49,149 nucleotides of DNA from an archaeon (lineage in GTDB: Archaea > Micrarchaeota > Micrarchaeia > Anstonellales > Bilamarchaeaceae): assembly GCA_020053355.1 (NCBI GenBank), contig JAGVNI010000005.1:1-49149 (forward strand). Direction: 5' to 3'. Below, one piece after another: positions 47,934 through 49,149 of the stretch (its first letter is position 1; every line of letters starts with the position of its first letter). Under the pieces are notes generated by a model. It saw only the letters and a program-made list of their open reading frames with translations, was not told where the DNA came from and made no database searches. The position numbers were made by a program, and so were the translations under genes.

Positions 47934-49123
47934 TGAAGGACGTAAAAAAGGATTTCCCATTGTTGGCGAGGCACCCTGGATTGGCCTATCTCGACAGCGC
48001 CTGCACATCGCTCAAGCCCGCGAAGGTGATTGAGGCCGAGGCGTCGTATTATTCCGAACTGGGCGCCTGCGCGGGAAGGAGTTCGCATCGCCTTGGCCGC
48101 GAAGCAAGCAGCGCAGTGGAAAGCGCCAGGGAAAATGTCGCATCGTTCGTGGGGGCAGGTACGGAAGAGATTGTATGGACCCGGAACGCGACCGAAGCGC
48201 TGAACATCGTGGCATACGGCCTGGATTACTCGAAAAGGAAAAAGGTCGTGACAAGCGCCCTGGAGCACCATGCCGTGCTCCTCCCGTTCATGGACCTGCG
48301 GGAGCGGGGGATAATCAGGCTTGAGATAGCCGGATGCGATGACCGCGGGCATGTCAGCGAGGAGACGTGGGCAAAGGCCATCGACAGGGATACTGCGCTG
48401 GTTGTCACAAACAACGGCAACAACACGAGCGGGGTCGGCCAGTGCACGAAGAACCTCGCCAGAATCACCCATGACAGCGGGGCGCTCATATGCATAGACG
48501 GCGCGCAAGGCGTTCCGCACCATAGGACGGGATTCAGGAAAGACAATTTCGATTTCCTCTGCTTCTCGGCCCACAAGATGCTCGGGCCGACCGGAATCGG
48601 GGCCCTTGCAATGAAAAAAGAGCAGATGGCGAGACTGCAGCCGCTCGTCCGGGGGGGCGGGACGGTCAAGACCGTCAGCCTCAGCAGGGTTGAGCCAGTC
48701 AGCGACTACACAAGATTCGAAGCCGGCGTCCAGCATTATAGCGGGATGATCGGTTTTGCCGCTGCATGCGAATATCTGAAAGCATACGGCATGGAGAATG
48801 TCGAAGCCCATGAGAAAGCCCTTGCTGCCGGGATGCGCAAGGAGCTTGAGGCGGCAGGGGCGATAATCCACGGGCCGATTGATGCGCAAAGGAGCGCGTT
48901 ATACTCATTCAATATCAAGGGGGCGAAACCGCATGATGTCGCCCTGATGCTCGACCGGGAAGGCATAGCCGTCCGGAGCGGATTTTTCTGCGCACAACCC
49001 GCCATGGAAGCCATGGGAGCGAAAGACGGCGCGGTGAGGGCAAGCGCGTATATCTATAACGACCTCGCCGACATCGGGAGGCTGGGCGAAGCGATAGTGA
49101 AAATCAAGGGGTTATATGGATAA
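47933..49123 (+). CDS. sufS: Cysteine desulfurase, SufS type
   Basis: A 396-residue PLP enzyme that releases sulfur from cysteine for Fe-S cluster assembly. The PLP-binding Lys is in CFSAHKMLGPTGIG (about residue 213) and the catalytic Cys in VRSGFFCAQPAME (about 351). SHRLGREAS near the N-terminus and the short Cys loop place it in group II (SufS/CsdA). It is translationally coupled to the DsbA-like gene and probably continues into a further gene at the window edge. It would supply sulfur for the hydrogenase clusters among others. Confidence 0.94.
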   Translation: MKDVKKDFPLLARHPGLAYLDSACTSLKPAKVIEAEASYYSELGACAGRSSHRLGREASSAVESARENVASFVGAGTEEIVWTRNATEALNIVAYGLDYSKRKKVVTSALEHHAVLLPFMDLRERGIIRLEIAGCDDRGHVSEETWAKAIDRDTALVVTNNGNNTSGVGQCTKNLARITHDSGALICIDGAQGVPHHRTGFRKDNFDFLCFSAHKMLGPTGIGALAMKKEQMARLQPLVRGGGTVKTVSLSRVEPVSDYTRFEAGVQHYSGMIGFAAACEYLKAYGMENVEAHEKALAAGMRKELEAAGAIIHGPIDAQRSALYSFNIKGAKPHDVALMLDREGIAVRSGFFCAQPAMEAMGAKDGAVRASAYIYNDLADIGRLGEAIVKIKGLYG

Positions 49124-49149
49124 AAAACCAGGGGGACGCAAGACGCGGG
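49116..49149 (+). CDS. Start of a further gene, cut by the window edge
   Basis: ATG at 49116-49118 overlaps the last 8 nt of sufS and reads MDKKPGGRKTR to the edge. An overlapping start directly after SufS is where IscU/SufU-type scaffold genes often lie, but too little is visible to name it. Confidence 0.35.
   Translation, partial: MDKKPGGRKTR

Noticed and set aside
1-49149. CRISPR arrays, insertion sequences, restriction systems or integrated elements
   Set aside because: I saw no regularly spaced direct repeats, transposase or integrase motifs, or att-like duplications anywhere in the window.

Overview
The window is archaeal and gene-dense (about 55% GC). It carries a UbiA-family prenyltransferase of the DGGGP-synthase type (archaeal ether lipids), the archaeal ribosomal sets L18e-L13-S9-RpoN and L7Ae-S28e-L24e-Ndk, archaeal EF-1alpha, an archaeal-type NMN adenylyltransferase, TATA boxes about 26 nt ahead of many leaderless starts, and an intron-containing tRNA gene. 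Short spacing, many tiny Cys-rich proteins and a modest hydrogenase fit a DPANN-like lineage (Micrarchaeota or Diapherotrites are my guesses); this placement is inference.

Layout. 1-2804: twin TolB-like propeller lipoproteins and an FGE-fold lipoprotein, all minus. 2917-6837: smc and nadM. 6812-9405: envelope and unknown proteins. 9447-12418: minus-strand operon of an HprK-like kinase, agmatinase and an MFS protein. 12529-15914: two cassettes, each a SAM methyltransferase convergent with an Lrp/AsnC regulator. 16002-17574: a small zinc protein, UbiA and a small membrane protein. 17807-19479: L18e, L13, S9, RpoN. 19594-21873: a third methyltransferase/Lrp cassette, sitting between rpoN and rps2. 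22123-22285: tRNA-Pro(GGG) with two apparent T-loop introns. 22353-26192: S2, a Cys-rich envelope protein, a possible structured RNA and EF-1alpha. 26445-31675: transglutaminase/TPR protein, AsnRS, glycosyltransferase and toroid protein. 31753-33574: ndk, L24e, S28e, L7Ae and an RHH regulator. 33583-36593: metal homeostasis block (Cys/His miniprotein, ZnuABC-type transporter, zinc miniprotein). 36627-39175: small envelope proteins, a BofA-like protein and a basic miniprotein. 39595-49149: redox block (thioredoxin-CcdA fusion, DUF6390, DMT transporter, [NiFe]-hydrogenase small and large subunits, a hydrogenase protease, ACT protein, FNR-like flavoprotein, DsbA-like protein, SufS).

How it fits together. 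The hydrogenase, its protease, the DUF6390 protein, the NikR-like regulator with metal importer, SufS and the flavoprotein make a plausible nickel/iron-sulfur redox module. The DsbA-like protein, thioredoxin-CcdA fusion and the Cys-rich surface protein suggest disulfide formation outside the membrane. The most unusual items are the doubly interrupted tRNA-Pro, the thrice-repeated methyltransferase/Lrp cassette, and a predicted kink-loop in the L7Ae leader that would hide its own ribosome binding site.
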